From Candidatus Thorarchaeota archaeon MP11T_1 (GTDB lineage Archaea > Asgardarchaeota > Thorarchaeia > Thorarchaeales > Thorarchaeaceae), in assembly GCA_002825515.1 (NCBI GenBank), contig PJET01000141.1:1-15730 (forward strand): 15,730 bases of DNA. The letters are read 5' to 3'. The notes beneath the pieces were generated by a model, which saw nothing but the letters and a program-made list of their open reading frames with translations, searched no databases and was not told the DNA's origin. Shown one piece after another: positions 1-7,081 of the stretch; position 1 is the stretch's first letter, and every line of letters begins with the position of its first letter. A program made the position numbers and the translations under genes.

Positions 1-585
1 GGAGACTTTGTTGCAGTATTGGGACCAAGTGGATGTGGTAAATCTACGCTATTGCATGTCATGTCGGGCCTCGAAGCTCCTTCATCTGGTCGTGTTCTTG
101 TTGATGCCGTGGATGTCACGCTGATTAGTGAGAGAGATCTCCCAAAGGTACGTGCTCAGAAGATTGGCTTTGTGTTCCAGTCCTTCTTATTGGTTGAGAA
201 TTTGACCGCATATGAAAACATTGAGTCTGTTCTTTGGCCTAGAGATGATTTGACAAAGCAGGAACAAGAGAATCGTACTCTTGCAGTTCTCCGTGAAGTG
301 GATATGTTGGAGAGAAGAGACCACTTTCCAAAACAACTTTCGGGTGGAGAGCAACAAAGAGTGGCTATAGGTAGAGCTTTGGTGAATGATCCTCCAATAC
401 TATTCTGTGATGAGCCAACCGGCAACCTAGATTCAAAGACCGGTGAGAATATTCTCAAAATTATTGCACAGCTCAATAGGGAGAGAGGAATGACAGTCGT
501 TCTCGTCACACATAATCATGACATAGCCAAGTTTGCCAAGCGGACACTCAACATGAAAGACGGAGTATTAAGACGAGCCGCATAG
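1..585 (+). CDS. ABC transporter ATPase, LolD/MacB type (5' end outside window)
   Basis: The reading frame is open from base 1, so the true start lies upstream. The TTG at 19 falls inside the P-loop strand and is not a start. The 194 visible residues are the nucleotide-binding subunit of an ABC transporter. Visible motifs are Walker A (GPSGCGKST), the Q-loop (FVFQS), an intact signature (LSGGEQQR), Walker B with catalytic Glu (ILFCDEPTGNLD) and the H-loop (VTHNHD). The DEPTGNLD form and short length are typical of the LolD/MacB/FtsE subfamily, which pairs with FtsX-type permeases for lipid or peptide export or membrane remodelling. About 30-50 N-terminal residues should be missing. The permease is probably upstream, because the next gene is soluble. 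The helical-repeat gene follows after 23 bases and may be cotranscribed. Family is certain; substrate is unknown. Confidence 0.95.
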   Translation, partial: GDFVAVLGPSGCGKSTLLHVMSGLEAPSSGRVLVDAVDVTLISERDLPKVRAQKIGFVFQSFLLVENLTAYENIESVLWPRDDLTKQEQENRTLAVLREVDMLERRDHFPKQLSGGEQQRVAIGRALVNDPPILFCDEPTGNLDSKTGENILKIIAQLNRERGMTVVLVTHNHDIAKFAKRTLNMKDGVLRRAA

Positions 586-608
586 TCCAACACGGAGTCC
601 AGATAATC

Positions 609-1442
609 ATGGGTCAATCTGATTGTCAGAGATTAGAGAGACTGGCAGAGGATTTGGCAGAATCAGGAAAGAACCATGAAGCCATGACTCTATTTCAGAG
701 GGCTGGTGACTGTTGGAAAAACTGGGAGTCATTTTCAAAAGCAGCTCAGGCTTATGAACGTGCATACGAGCATGGGATGCTAGCTCAAGAATATATTACC
801 GCAGCTCTAGTTATGACAAATGCGAGCACAGCTTGGGTAAAGCATGGGGAGCATGAGAAATTTGAAATTGATTATCAGATTGCAGCTCAAGCCTATGTTT
901 CTGCTGCTGAAAAGAATAAAGACCCCTATTTGCTATTGGATGGAGCATTTTGTGCAATCACTGGTGGCGACCTTGAACTATCACGACAACTGATTGAAGG
1001 TGTCATCCAAGTAACTAAGGGAGAAGTAACAGGTCTAATTGATCTCGCTCTAATGCTTACCGAGTATCGTTTTGGAGATGCTAACAAGTTAATGGAAACT
1101 GTCCTAGCAGATGAGCTAGAGAGAGAAGAACTCTACAAACTTAGACGTATGTTTGAATTCGTTCTAACTGGGTTTGTAAGAACCTCTCTAGAGTCTGAGG
1201 CAGCAGTTACATTAGCCAGTCTTGAAGAAAGCACAGGTTTAGAGAGAAGACAGTTGAAGAGATTGATTGTTAGGCTTATAGAAAATGGGTATATTCCAGC
1301 ATATCTAGATGAGGTTTCAGATGAGCTTGTTGTTGACAGTGATCGTTATGATATTGATACTCTAGAAAAGCGAAAAAGACCCATTTTAAGTAGAGACCTT
1401 GAAGACCCCGGAGCATGGGACATCGATCTTGAGGATGAGTGA
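609..1442 (+). CDS. Helical-repeat protein with PCI-like C-terminal winged helix
   Basis: This 277-residue protein has no signal peptide or membrane segment. Residues 5-175 form consecutive amphipathic helix pairs resembling TPR or alpha-SNAP repeats (for example FQRAGDCWKNWE, then AAQAYERAYEHG). Residues 197-243 read as a winged helix in which helix, turn, helix and beta-wing follow in order (TLASLEESTGLERRQLKRLI, then IENGYIPAYLDEVSDELVV). A helical solenoid capped by such a winged helix is the layout of eukaryotic PCI-domain subunits of the proteasome lid, COP9 signalosome and eIF3. The last 30 residues are acidic. The ATG at 609 has a weak GGAG at 594-597. The ABC ATPase lies 23 bases upstream. 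Seen: repeat and winged-helix patterns. Inferred: PCI relationship and a scaffolding role. A plain TPR protein with an unrelated winged helix is the alternative. Confidence 0.8.
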   Translation: MGQSDCQRLERLAEDLAESGKNHEAMTLFQRAGDCWKNWESFSKAAQAYERAYEHGMLAQEYITAALVMTNASTAWVKHGEHEKFEIDYQIAAQAYVSAAEKNKDPYLLLDGAFCAITGGDLELSRQLIEGVIQVTKGEVTGLIDLALMLTEYRFGDANKLMETVLADELEREELYKLRRMFEFVLTGFVRTSLESEAAVTLASLEESTGLERRQLKRLIVRLIENGYIPAYLDEVSDELVVDSDRYDIDTLEKRKRPILSRDLEDPGAWDIDLEDE

Positions 1443-1484
1443 TCAGAACACTGAACCCAATTGATGAATAGCCTCTAGAAAATC

Positions 1485-1492
1485 CTTTTTAG
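1485..1492 (+). promoter_or_regulatory. Candidate TATA element for the small CxxC protein
   Basis: CTTTTTAG lies in the 105-base gap after the helical-repeat gene. Archaeal TATA elements sit about 26 bases before the start site, so transcription would begin near 1513 and give a leader of about 35 bases. The rest of the gap shows no gene. This is a weak match judged by eye. Confidence 0.35.
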
Positions 1493-1547
1493 TACCATTG
1501 CTGATTCAGTCAATTGCCCGCCAAATTTAACATAGGTGGAACTGAAA

Positions 1548-1763
1548 ATGGCTGAAGGGCTGAAATGGATGCAGTGTCCCATCTGCAAGGAATCACTCTA
1601 CTGGGAGGTTCCAACGGATAAATTGAAGAAAGTCAAACGTTTTCCAGCCCCAGTCGTTGTGAAGCACAAGGACCATTATCTTGTGTGTTATTTGGATAGT
1701 CACCATCAACTTGCAGATACTGAAATTGCTATTGCATCTGTTGAAGGAAAAGAAAAGAAATAG
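1548..1763 (+). CDS. Small CxxC zinc-binding-type protein, 71 residues
   Basis: I do not recognise a named family. The protein has one CPIC knuckle near its N-terminus (MQCPICKESLYWEVP). A beta-rich stretch follows (PVVVKHKDHYLVCYLDSHHQ) with one more Cys and several His that could complete a metal site. The C-terminus is Lys-rich. I chose the ATG at 1548 because AGGTGG at 1534-1539 stands 8 bases upstream as a ribosome binding site; the in-frame GTG at 1536 would lie inside that site. The gene probably has its own promoter and ends in a T-rich convergent junction. Function is unknown; a small adaptor or nucleic-acid-binding zinc ribbon is a guess. Confidence 0.75.
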   Translation: MAEGLKWMQCPICKESLYWEVPTDKLKKVKRFPAPVVVKHKDHYLVCYLDSHHQLADTEIAIASVEGKEKK

Positions 1764-1770
1764 GTCATAC

Positions 1771-1787
1771 AATTTTTTGATTTGTTT
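1771..1787 (+). terminator. T-rich convergent junction, candidate terminator
   Basis: Between the stop codons of the small CxxC protein (plus) and the helical protein (minus), the plus strand carries T6 followed by GATTTGTTT. Archaeal RNA polymerase terminates at U-tracts without needing a hairpin, and none is visible here. It would end the plus-strand transcript. Confidence 0.45.
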
Positions 1788-1790
1788 CAT

Positions 1791-2468
1791 TCATCCGATC
1801 TCATTATCCATAGCCCATTCGAGTACACGAGCAGCTTGGGCACTCGCCATTCCCCAAGAGCGGAGATTAAGAATTAGGTTTCGAATTCCAGTTATCCAAT
1901 CATCAAAGAGGTCCTGTATTCTCTTTCTGATACCAGGGTCTTCTTCCTGCCTATAGATTGGGAGAATCATATCAACTAGACTCTGTGAAAGAACTAGGAT
2001 AGTTTCCAATCTAGCAATCCATTCTTCACGAGGCAACCCTGACAATGTTTGTGCAACAGCAAGATGATAATCGTATTGAGCAGTGAAATATCGAAGTCGC
2101 CAACTTAGAACCTCAACGAGAAGTGTCGTGTGTGCTGTACTTGGAGCTGTTTTAATGAGCAAACTAAGAAATCGTTGTGTCATTTCGTCAGCTGATTGAC
2201 TGGCATCATAATAGAGTGCCATTGCTTGTTGGTACTCCTCGTTTATAAGACACTCGCTAGCTCGATCTACAGCTTGCTTAAAACGTTCAAGCAGTGCTTT
2301 TGTGGATGCGCCTTCAATATCTTCCAATGAGAAGTCTACCTCTTCATTATTCCTTTCCGCAATTGAATGACAAACGCGTTCATGAAACTTGTTGTTTAGT
2401 CTAGACCAATGATGAGGTTGCGGACTAATCCAATAAGATGTTTTTCCTTTTCTATTCATTAAGCCCAT
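1791..2468 (-). CDS. Uncharacterised all-helical protein
   Basis: I recognise no family. The protein is about 225 residues. Residues 1-45 are basic to mixed and probably disordered, and the rest is amphipathic helices: residues 55-90 look like one helical hairpin and residues 130-222 several more. It has no signal peptide and no convincing membrane helix. It is the last gene of a minus-strand unit with the MBL-fold protein, which it overlaps. Three starts are possible: TTG 2471, ATG 2468 and ATG 2459. The last overlaps the MBL stop as ATGAATAG. None has a clear ribosome binding site, so reinitiation after the upstream stop is likely. A partner or scaffold for the MBL protein is an inference from position only. 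Confidence 0.75.
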   Translation of the reverse strand: MGLMNRKGKTSYWISPQPHHWSRLNNKFHERVCHSIAERNNEEVDFSLEDIEGASTKALLERFKQAVDRASECLINEEYQQAMALYYDASQSADEMTQRFLSLLIKTAPSTAHTTLLVEVLSWRLRYFTAQYDYHLAVAQTLSGLPREEWIARLETILVLSQSLVDMILPIYRQEEDPGIRKRIQDLFDDWITGIRNLILNLRSWGMASAQAARVLEWAMDNEIG

Positions 2469-3441
2469 CAACAGGCGGAGGATGTTTCAGTTTATACTCT
2501 TCCGAAGCATGAGTCCAGTTCATGAATTCTTCATTAGGGGGGTTATTTCTATAGAGTTCCTCACGCAGAGCCTCTAGGCACCTGTTTTCGACACCTAACA
2601 GCTCTGCCATAGTCAAAACTTTGTTCCCAGATTTTTCTGCAGCTTTTAAGACAGGCACTATCCATAACTCCCAGTTTCTATCTCTCATCAGATGATGATC
2701 TACAATAAGGGTAGGAATTGTTGATGCAAGAACGACAAGAGAATTTAATGCAACATCTCGCTCGTTGTCTTTAAACTTGGACAAATAGGTGGGAGGCCCA
2801 CCGATTATGAGTACATCAGGAACGCACTGCAGAATATACTGAAGCGTGTCAGGCATAACTGGACCTTGAACATCAGGTGCAAACATGAAGCGCTTACTAG
2901 AATACTCAACTAATGTAGATAATACATAACCAAGGGGTGACTGAATTGGACCGTGGTGAAGCGGTGGAGAGCAGGTTACCTCTGTATCATTGAATCTGAA
3001 AGTCCTATCATCAGCCCATTCAAGATTCGTAACAACTTCTTGAACATCCTTTTCGAAATAGAAACCTCGTCGCCTTTGTGAGGGGTTGATATTCTCTCGG
3101 TAATCTTTTGTTAGTACAGTCTTTCCAGAAAACATCGTTCTGCGTTCGTTCCTAGTGCTCAGATTATAAACACGATTTTCAAAACCAGGTCTGATGTGAT
3201 CAAAATGATAATGAGAAACCGACAAAACGTCTGCTGCTTCAGCTGCACTTATGATTTTAGTTAATGATTTCTTAAGAGCTATGTATTCTTCTGGATGCGG
3301 CTCTAATTTGTATCGTTTTGCTATAGCTGCTGAAGGGTCAAGTAATATGTTAATGTCAGGAGTAACAACGCGAGTGCATAATGAGCGAGTCCCAAGACTT
3401 TCAGCAGCAAGGGGAGTGATTTCCATATTACCGAGTTTCAT
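2452..3441 (-). CDS. UPF0282-type metallo-beta-lactamase-fold hydrolase
   Basis: This 329-residue protein has the archaeal UPF0282 layout. The N-terminus carries PLAAESLGTRS. Residues 77-82 hold the MBL-fold metal motif HxHxDH (SHYHFDHIRPGF). A PPLHHGP stretch, FAPDVQGP and DHHLMRD supply the expected later His and Asp ligands. A di-metal hydrolase is therefore expected. The family has no settled substrate that I know of; MBL relatives act on phosphodiesters, nucleic acids or thioesters. ATG 3441 has AGGA 9 bases upstream; ATG 3426 also fits the usual N-terminus of the family. The gene overlaps the NUDIX gene by 14 bases and the helical gene downstream, which implies translational coupling. 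Confidence 0.9.
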   Translation of the reverse strand: MKLGNMEITPLAAESLGTRSLCTRVVTPDINILLDPSAAIAKRYKLEPHPEEYIALKKSLTKIISAAEAADVLSVSHYHFDHIRPGFENRVYNLSTRNERRTMFSGKTVLTKDYRENINPSQRRRGFYFEKDVQEVVTNLEWADDRTFRFNDTEVTCSPPLHHGPIQSPLGYVLSTLVEYSSKRFMFAPDVQGPVMPDTLQYILQCVPDVLIIGGPPTYLSKFKDNERDVALNSLVVLASTIPTLIVDHHLMRDRNWELWIVPVLKAAEKSGNKVLTMAELLGVENRCLEALREELYRNNPPNEEFMNWTHASEEYKLKHPPPVDGLNE

Positions 3442-3931
3442 TACTAGCCGTCCTATAGTAAATCAAATGATACCCGTTTCCATCGTGTAATAATTCAGCT
3501 TCATACGTCGAGTGAATTGACTCTTGATTGTTGAAGCACTTGAACATCTGGTAGTCAGATGGTAGAAACTGGTCTTTCAAGGAAATAATATCGTTTTCAG
3601 AAAAGAGTGCGAGGTTTCCCTCTCGGTGGTTCTCCCTGAAAGAAGGAATCTCTGCATAACTGACAAAGATTAGAAAGTGAGCTTTGAGAGATCCATTGGG
3701 TTCAATAAGTCGTTCAGAAACAAGTCCACGATACCTGTAATTGTAGATTTTAGGTGCCCCAGTTTCTTCCATAACCTCTCTTATTGTGGCAGACCGTATA
3801 TGCTCTCCTTGACCTACTTTACCACCAACCATACTCCAGAGATTTTCGTAAGGTGGATTTCTTCTCTGAAGGAATAGATATCTTTCACCGCATCGGAGTA
3901 TCGAGATAGCAATAGGCACAATTTTTGTCAT
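3428..3931 (-). CDS. NUDIX hydrolase
   Basis: This 167-residue protein carries a complete Nudix box at residues 37-59: G37-x5-E43-x7-R51-E52-x2-E55-E56-x-G58. It is preceded by the usual strand and loop, NLWSMVGGKV. NUDIX enzymes hydrolyse nucleoside diphosphates linked to another group; MutT-like oxidised nucleotides, nucleotide sugars and ADP-ribose are all possible, and the sequence does not decide. The C-terminal third, from about residue 105, is not strongly family-like. The ATG at 3931 is preceded by GGGTGGA, a good ribosome binding site. It is the first gene of the unit that continues into the MBL-fold and helical proteins and is divergent from the CCA-adding enzyme. Confidence 0.93.
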   Translation of the reverse strand: MTKIVPIAISILRCGERYLFLQRRNPPYENLWSMVGGKVGQGEHIRSATIREVMEETGAPKIYNYRYRGLVSERLIEPNGSLKAHFLIFVSYAEIPSFRENHREGNLALFSENDIISLKDQFLPSDYQMFKCFNNQESIHSTYEAELLHDGNGYHLIYYRTASNETR

Positions 3932-3966
3932 TCAGTCCACCCTTTATGAGGAAAGATGAAATCTAT

Positions 3967-3976
3967 GCTTTAAAGC
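3967..3976. promoter_or_regulatory. Palindromic TATA-like element shared by divergent genes
   Basis: GCTTTAAAGC is a perfect 10-base palindrome in the 92-base gap between the NUDIX (minus) and CCA (plus) genes. A TATA factor could recognise TTTAAA in either direction. Start sites near 3998 on plus and 3945 on minus would give leaders of about 26 and 14 bases. The geometry is seen; function is inferred. Confidence 0.4.
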
Positions 3977-4023
3977 TAGAGGCCACCCTCAAAAAATGAT
4001 GAAGCTAACATTCATAGCAAGCA

Positions 4024-5538
4024 ATGGACGCCAATTGCGTAGGTCTGAAATTGGACAAACTGCTCACGGATAACATTCGAGAACGCATTCTCGCACAGGT
4101 GACACCGACAAAAAAGGAACTAGATGTACAAAAGACTGTCATCACTTCATTGAAGCACGCTTTATCGAACCATACAAGTTCGAAACAATATTCCTACTCA
4201 TTCATAGAGGAACAAGGTTCAACAGGTAGAAAACAGACACAACTTCGCGGTGCAGCAGATATAGATTTGTTTGTGGGACTTAAACCAGAAGACTACTCAG
4301 CTATTTTGAATCAAACACAGCAAAAGAAACACCGTGAGATTGATCGTCTAATGGACAATATGGTGAAGAATTGGTTTGAGCCAGCCATAGCAGATTTAGA
4401 TGCGACCAATGTGCAAAGAGCTTTTTCACAACATCCTTACCTGTCATTGAAGAAAAATGAATTAGAAATTGATATTCTTGGTTGTTTTGATATCGATTCA
4501 AATTATCTAGCTGAAAAGGGGCCAATCACTGCGGTTGACAGAACTGTGCATCATACACGATACATTGCAGATAGACTAAATGATGAGAAAAGAAATGATG
4601 CAAGGATATTGAAGTCGTTTGTAAGAGCAAGTCATGCATATGGAGATCGATGTGCAGTTGGGAGAATGGGAATAACAGGGGTTTCTCTAGAACTACTGGC
4701 ACTTTTCTCGAAAAAATTAGATGATGCTCTCTTTGCTCTTGAACATCTTAATAGCAAACCAATAGACCCTAAAAATCGATCATTGAAGGAGTTACGAAAG
4801 GTCCCTACGTTTAAAGATGACTATATCATTCTTATTGATCCAACAGATAGTCAAAGGAATATTGCCTCCAGTTTTACTCCAAGAGCCTATGAATGGGTCA
4901 AGTATCGCATAGGCAAACTGCGAGAAGCCTCAACGATGGACAGTGAAGAAGAAGTTTGCGAGCTTTTCCTTGAGTCACCAATTCCCACTGATAATCTCCC
5001 AAGATGGATAGGAAAGCATGCATTTTCCAGAGAGTTCATTTCTGATGGTTCAAAGCATTACACAATTTTGAGGGACAAGCTGTACCGAGTGTCCAAGAGG
5101 ATACAAACAGCTCTTCAATCCGAGAGAACAGGAGAACCTAGATTTGGAGAGTCTCTTGTAGAGGTTTATTTCGAGGGTGATAGATACTCAATCGGTCTGA
5201 TTGTTGAAGAGCCAAAAATCTCTCAATACTATACAAGAAGAGGACCTCCAATGAATCTTGTTGAGGCGGCAGAGGAGTTTCGAAAAAGTCACCGTCAAGT
5301 TGAAGTTCGTGAAGGATTTCTCTGGACAACTGAAGAAAGGGAATGGGACAATCCAAAGGAGCTTATCGACAGCATTCTAAATGACAAACCAATCCAAGGT
5401 TTGAAAATAACAACAAAGACTAGCGAGGTTTCAAAGAAAGTACTCAACGTTCTCTATAGATATATTCTACTTGTTGAATCTTCTTTCCTTGAGAGAATAA
5501 CAAAAGTTAAGGATAGTGACCATGAAAAACCACGGTGA
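4024..5538 (+). CDS. cca: CCA-adding enzyme, archaeal class I tRNA nucleotidyltransferase
   Basis: This enzyme adds or repairs the 3'-terminal CCA of tRNAs from CTP and ATP without a template. The nucleotidyltransferase core is clear: G65-S66 with the loop GSTGRKQTQLRGAADID, catalytic Asp79 and Asp81 (DxD), and the third carboxylate at Asp150 (NELEIDILGCFDI). The central domain has the class I signature-like MGITGVSLELLALF, close to the usual GFSGYLxELL. A tRNA-binding C-terminal region follows. At 504 residues it is somewhat longer than the roughly 440-460 typical of archaeal enzymes, with the extra length mostly C-terminal. No strong ribosome binding site precedes the ATG at 4024. The HDAC-family gene starts 3 bases after the stop. 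Confidence 0.95.
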   Translation: MDANCVGLKLDKLLTDNIRERILAQVTPTKKELDVQKTVITSLKHALSNHTSSKQYSYSFIEEQGSTGRKQTQLRGAADIDLFVGLKPEDYSAILNQTQQKKHREIDRLMDNMVKNWFEPAIADLDATNVQRAFSQHPYLSLKKNELEIDILGCFDIDSNYLAEKGPITAVDRTVHHTRYIADRLNDEKRNDARILKSFVRASHAYGDRCAVGRMGITGVSLELLALFSKKLDDALFALEHLNSKPIDPKNRSLKELRKVPTFKDDYIILIDPTDSQRNIASSFTPRAYEWVKYRIGKLREASTMDSEEEVCELFLESPIPTDNLPRWIGKHAFSREFISDGSKHYTILRDKLYRVSKRIQTALQSERTGEPRFGESLVEVYFEGDRYSIGLIVEEPKISQYYTRRGPPMNLVEAAEEFRKSHRQVEVREGFLWTTEEREWDNPKELIDSILNDKPIQGLKITTKTSEVSKKVLNVLYRYILLVESSFLERITKVKDSDHEKPR

Positions 5539-5541
5539 GTC

Positions 5542-6618
5542 ATGTTGTTAAAGGACAAGATTGCTTTCATCTCACATCCGAATTCAAATCCTCACAGGAT
5601 GCCATTCCCCAAACCTCACTTAGAATCTTTTGAGAATCCTCTTAGAACTCAAATTGCCATGGCATATCTTGAGAAAGAGGGTGTACTTGATAATACCGTA
5701 AAGGTCAAGGCGTCTAAAGCTAAATTAGAACACGCTCTTCTTGTCCACTCTGCATATCTTGTTGAATCAGTCGATTTAATGTCAAATATAGGCGTTGGAC
5801 AACTTGGTGAGGCGTCTTATGCGAGTCCAGATTTACTTAGATCTGCTTTATTATCAGTAGGAGGAGCAATGCAGGGGACTGACATGGTATTGTCGGGGGA
5901 GGTTAGACATGCATTTTCTTTGATGCGACCGCCTGGACACCATGCTACGTCATCAAATCCAATGGGACTTTGCTATTTCAATAATATAGCTATTGCTGCT
6001 CGTCATGCTTTAAACAACCAAAAGATCAACAGGGTTTCAATCCTCGATTTTGATGATCATCATGGAAACGGAACATCAGAGATTTTTTACTCAAATCCAA
6101 ATGTCCAGTTAATATCAATTCATGAGTATGATTACGAGAACTTTGGACTGGGACATTATGCGGAACTTGGTCATGGTTCTGCAAAAGGGACAAACATCAA
6201 TATCCCTCTTCTTGAAACCTCTCCAAATGTGTCATATGAAACATCAATAGAAAAGGTGATTGGACCAGCAATTAAGAGATTCAATCCAGATCTGATCTTG
6301 GTTTCAGCTGGGTATGATGCGCATTATGCAGATCCGGTGGGAAACATGGATGTTGATTCACGAGTCTTTTGGAGGTTTGGTGACTTCATCCGTAAGATTG
6401 TGGATAACGTTGAAGCAATCGGCTCAATCTGGGTGCTTGAAGGAGGGTATAACGTATTCACTCTAGGACCTTCCATTCTTGCAAGTTTGAAGGGACTTAT
6501 GGGAGAAAATGTTCCGAAACTTGATGATCAAATAGAGAGAGAAGAGTTTCAGCACATCATTGATGCGAATAATGAAGTTGTAGATAAGGTGCTTGAAACA
6601 GTAGAACCCCACTGGTGA
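5542..6618 (+). CDS. Histone deacetylase / acetylpolyamine amidohydrolase family protein
   Basis: This is a Zn-dependent amidohydrolase of the arginase/deacetylase superfamily, 358 residues. Motifs in order are RPPGHHA (129-135, charge-relay His), GLCYFNNIAIAA (142-153), the metal site LDFDDHHGNG (168-177, ligands D171 and H173), SAGYDAHYADP (ligand D259) and LEGGY with catalytic Tyr303. All catalytic residues are present, so it should be active on acetyl-lysine, acetylpolyamine or another acylated amine. The position between the two zinc ligands, usually Val, is Asp172. ATG 5542 follows the CCA stop by 3 bases, and GGTGA at the CCA stop serves as ribosome binding site, so the two are one operon. 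Substrate is open: chromatin proteins, Alba, polyamines or acetylated tRNA-related molecules are possible. Confidence 0.95.
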   Translation: MLLKDKIAFISHPNSNPHRMPFPKPHLESFENPLRTQIAMAYLEKEGVLDNTVKVKASKAKLEHALLVHSAYLVESVDLMSNIGVGQLGEASYASPDLLRSALLSVGGAMQGTDMVLSGEVRHAFSLMRPPGHHATSSNPMGLCYFNNIAIAARHALNNQKINRVSILDFDDHHGNGTSEIFYSNPNVQLISIHEYDYENFGLGHYAELGHGSAKGTNINIPLLETSPNVSYETSIEKVIGPAIKRFNPDLILVSAGYDAHYADPVGNMDVDSRVFWRFGDFIRKIVDNVEAIGSIWVLEGGYNVFTLGPSILASLKGLMGENVPKLDDQIEREEFQHIIDANNEVVDKVLETVEPHW

Positions 6619-6648
6619 GATTCTAGTTCAGCTGGTGACATGAACAAG

Positions 6649-6656
6649 ATTTTAAG
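6649..6656 (+). promoter_or_regulatory. Candidate TATA element for eS26
   Basis: ATTTTAAG lies in the 85-base gap after the HDAC-family gene. A start site near 6679 would leave a leader of about 25 bases before the TTG at 6704. It would give the ribosomal protein a promoter separate from the CCA operon. Judged by eye only. Confidence 0.35.
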
Positions 6657-6689
6657 GCTACTCGAGTTGGCGAGCGCACTATCAATCAT

Positions 6690-6695
6690 GGTGGA
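6690..6695 (+). promoter_or_regulatory. Ribosome binding site that fixes the TTG start of eS26
   Basis: GGTGGA stands 8 bases before the TTG at 6704. An in-frame TAA at 6698-6700 excludes any upstream start, and ATA is the only other codon between, so TTG is the start. The same GGTGGAACT string precedes the small CxxC protein at 1535-1543. Confidence 0.65.
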
Positions 6696-6703
6696 ACTAA
6701 ATA

Positions 6704-6979
6704 TTGGGTAAGAAAAGGAAATCTGGTGGCAGAAGCAAAGGCAAAGCGGGCAAGACTGGAACAGTTCAATGCTCGAAATGTGGACGCATCGTGCCAGCAG
6801 ATAAAGCGAAAAAATACACGAAAAGAGTTTCAGCAGTTGACCCTCAGCTCGCTCGCGAACTAAGGGCACAGGGAAGTTATATCCAGACGAGAAGAGTCAC
6901 ATCGTACTACTGTGTTAGCTGCGCGGTACATGCAGGAAGAGTGCATATTAGACAAGCATCTGAAAGGAGAACTGCATAG
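6704..6979 (+). CDS. rps26e: Small ribosomal subunit protein eS26
   Basis: This is a 91-residue basic component of the small ribosomal subunit, located in eukaryotic structures near the mRNA exit channel and the 3' end of the small-subunit rRNA. The N-terminus KKRKSGGRSKGK, the first zinc knuckle CSKCGRIVPADKAKK (Cys24 and Cys27 region) and the second, YYCVSCAVHAGRVHIR, match the eS26 family in order and spacing. The start is TTG, because an in-frame stop lies directly upstream. The usual second residue Pro is Gly here. eS26 occurs in TACK and Asgard archaea and eukaryotes and not in most Euryarchaeota, so it constrains the source organism. The neighbours are also tRNA or translation genes. 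Confidence 0.95.
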   Translation: MGKKRKSGGRSKGKAGKTGTVQCSKCGRIVPADKAKKYTKRVSAVDPQLARELRAQGSYIQTRRVTSYYCVSCAVHAGRVHIRQASERRTA

Positions 6980-7037
6980 TATAATTGATAACAAACGCAT
7001 CATGTACGCGCTTCACACTGAAAACCAAAGTCTATTG

Positions 7038-7046
7038 GATAAATAA
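7038..7046 (+). promoter_or_regulatory. Candidate TATA element for trmY-padR
   Basis: GATAAATAA would place the start site near 7069. This is after the ATG at 7067 and about 13 bases before the ATG at 7082, which supports the downstream codon as the start of TrmY. A second TATA-like string, TATAATTG, directly follows the eS26 stop at about 6980. Confidence 0.4.
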
Positions 7047-7081
7047 CAAAACAGCTGGTAAGCCAAATGCCAGAGTCCACC

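Noticed and set aside
156..509. Minus-strand open frame of 117 codons
   Set aside because: It lies wholly inside the ABC ATPase and resembles no family; it is the antisense shadow of conserved motifs.
1681..1956. Plus-strand open frame bridging the convergent junction
   Set aside because: It overlaps two better-supported genes, lacks a ribosome binding site and has atypical composition.
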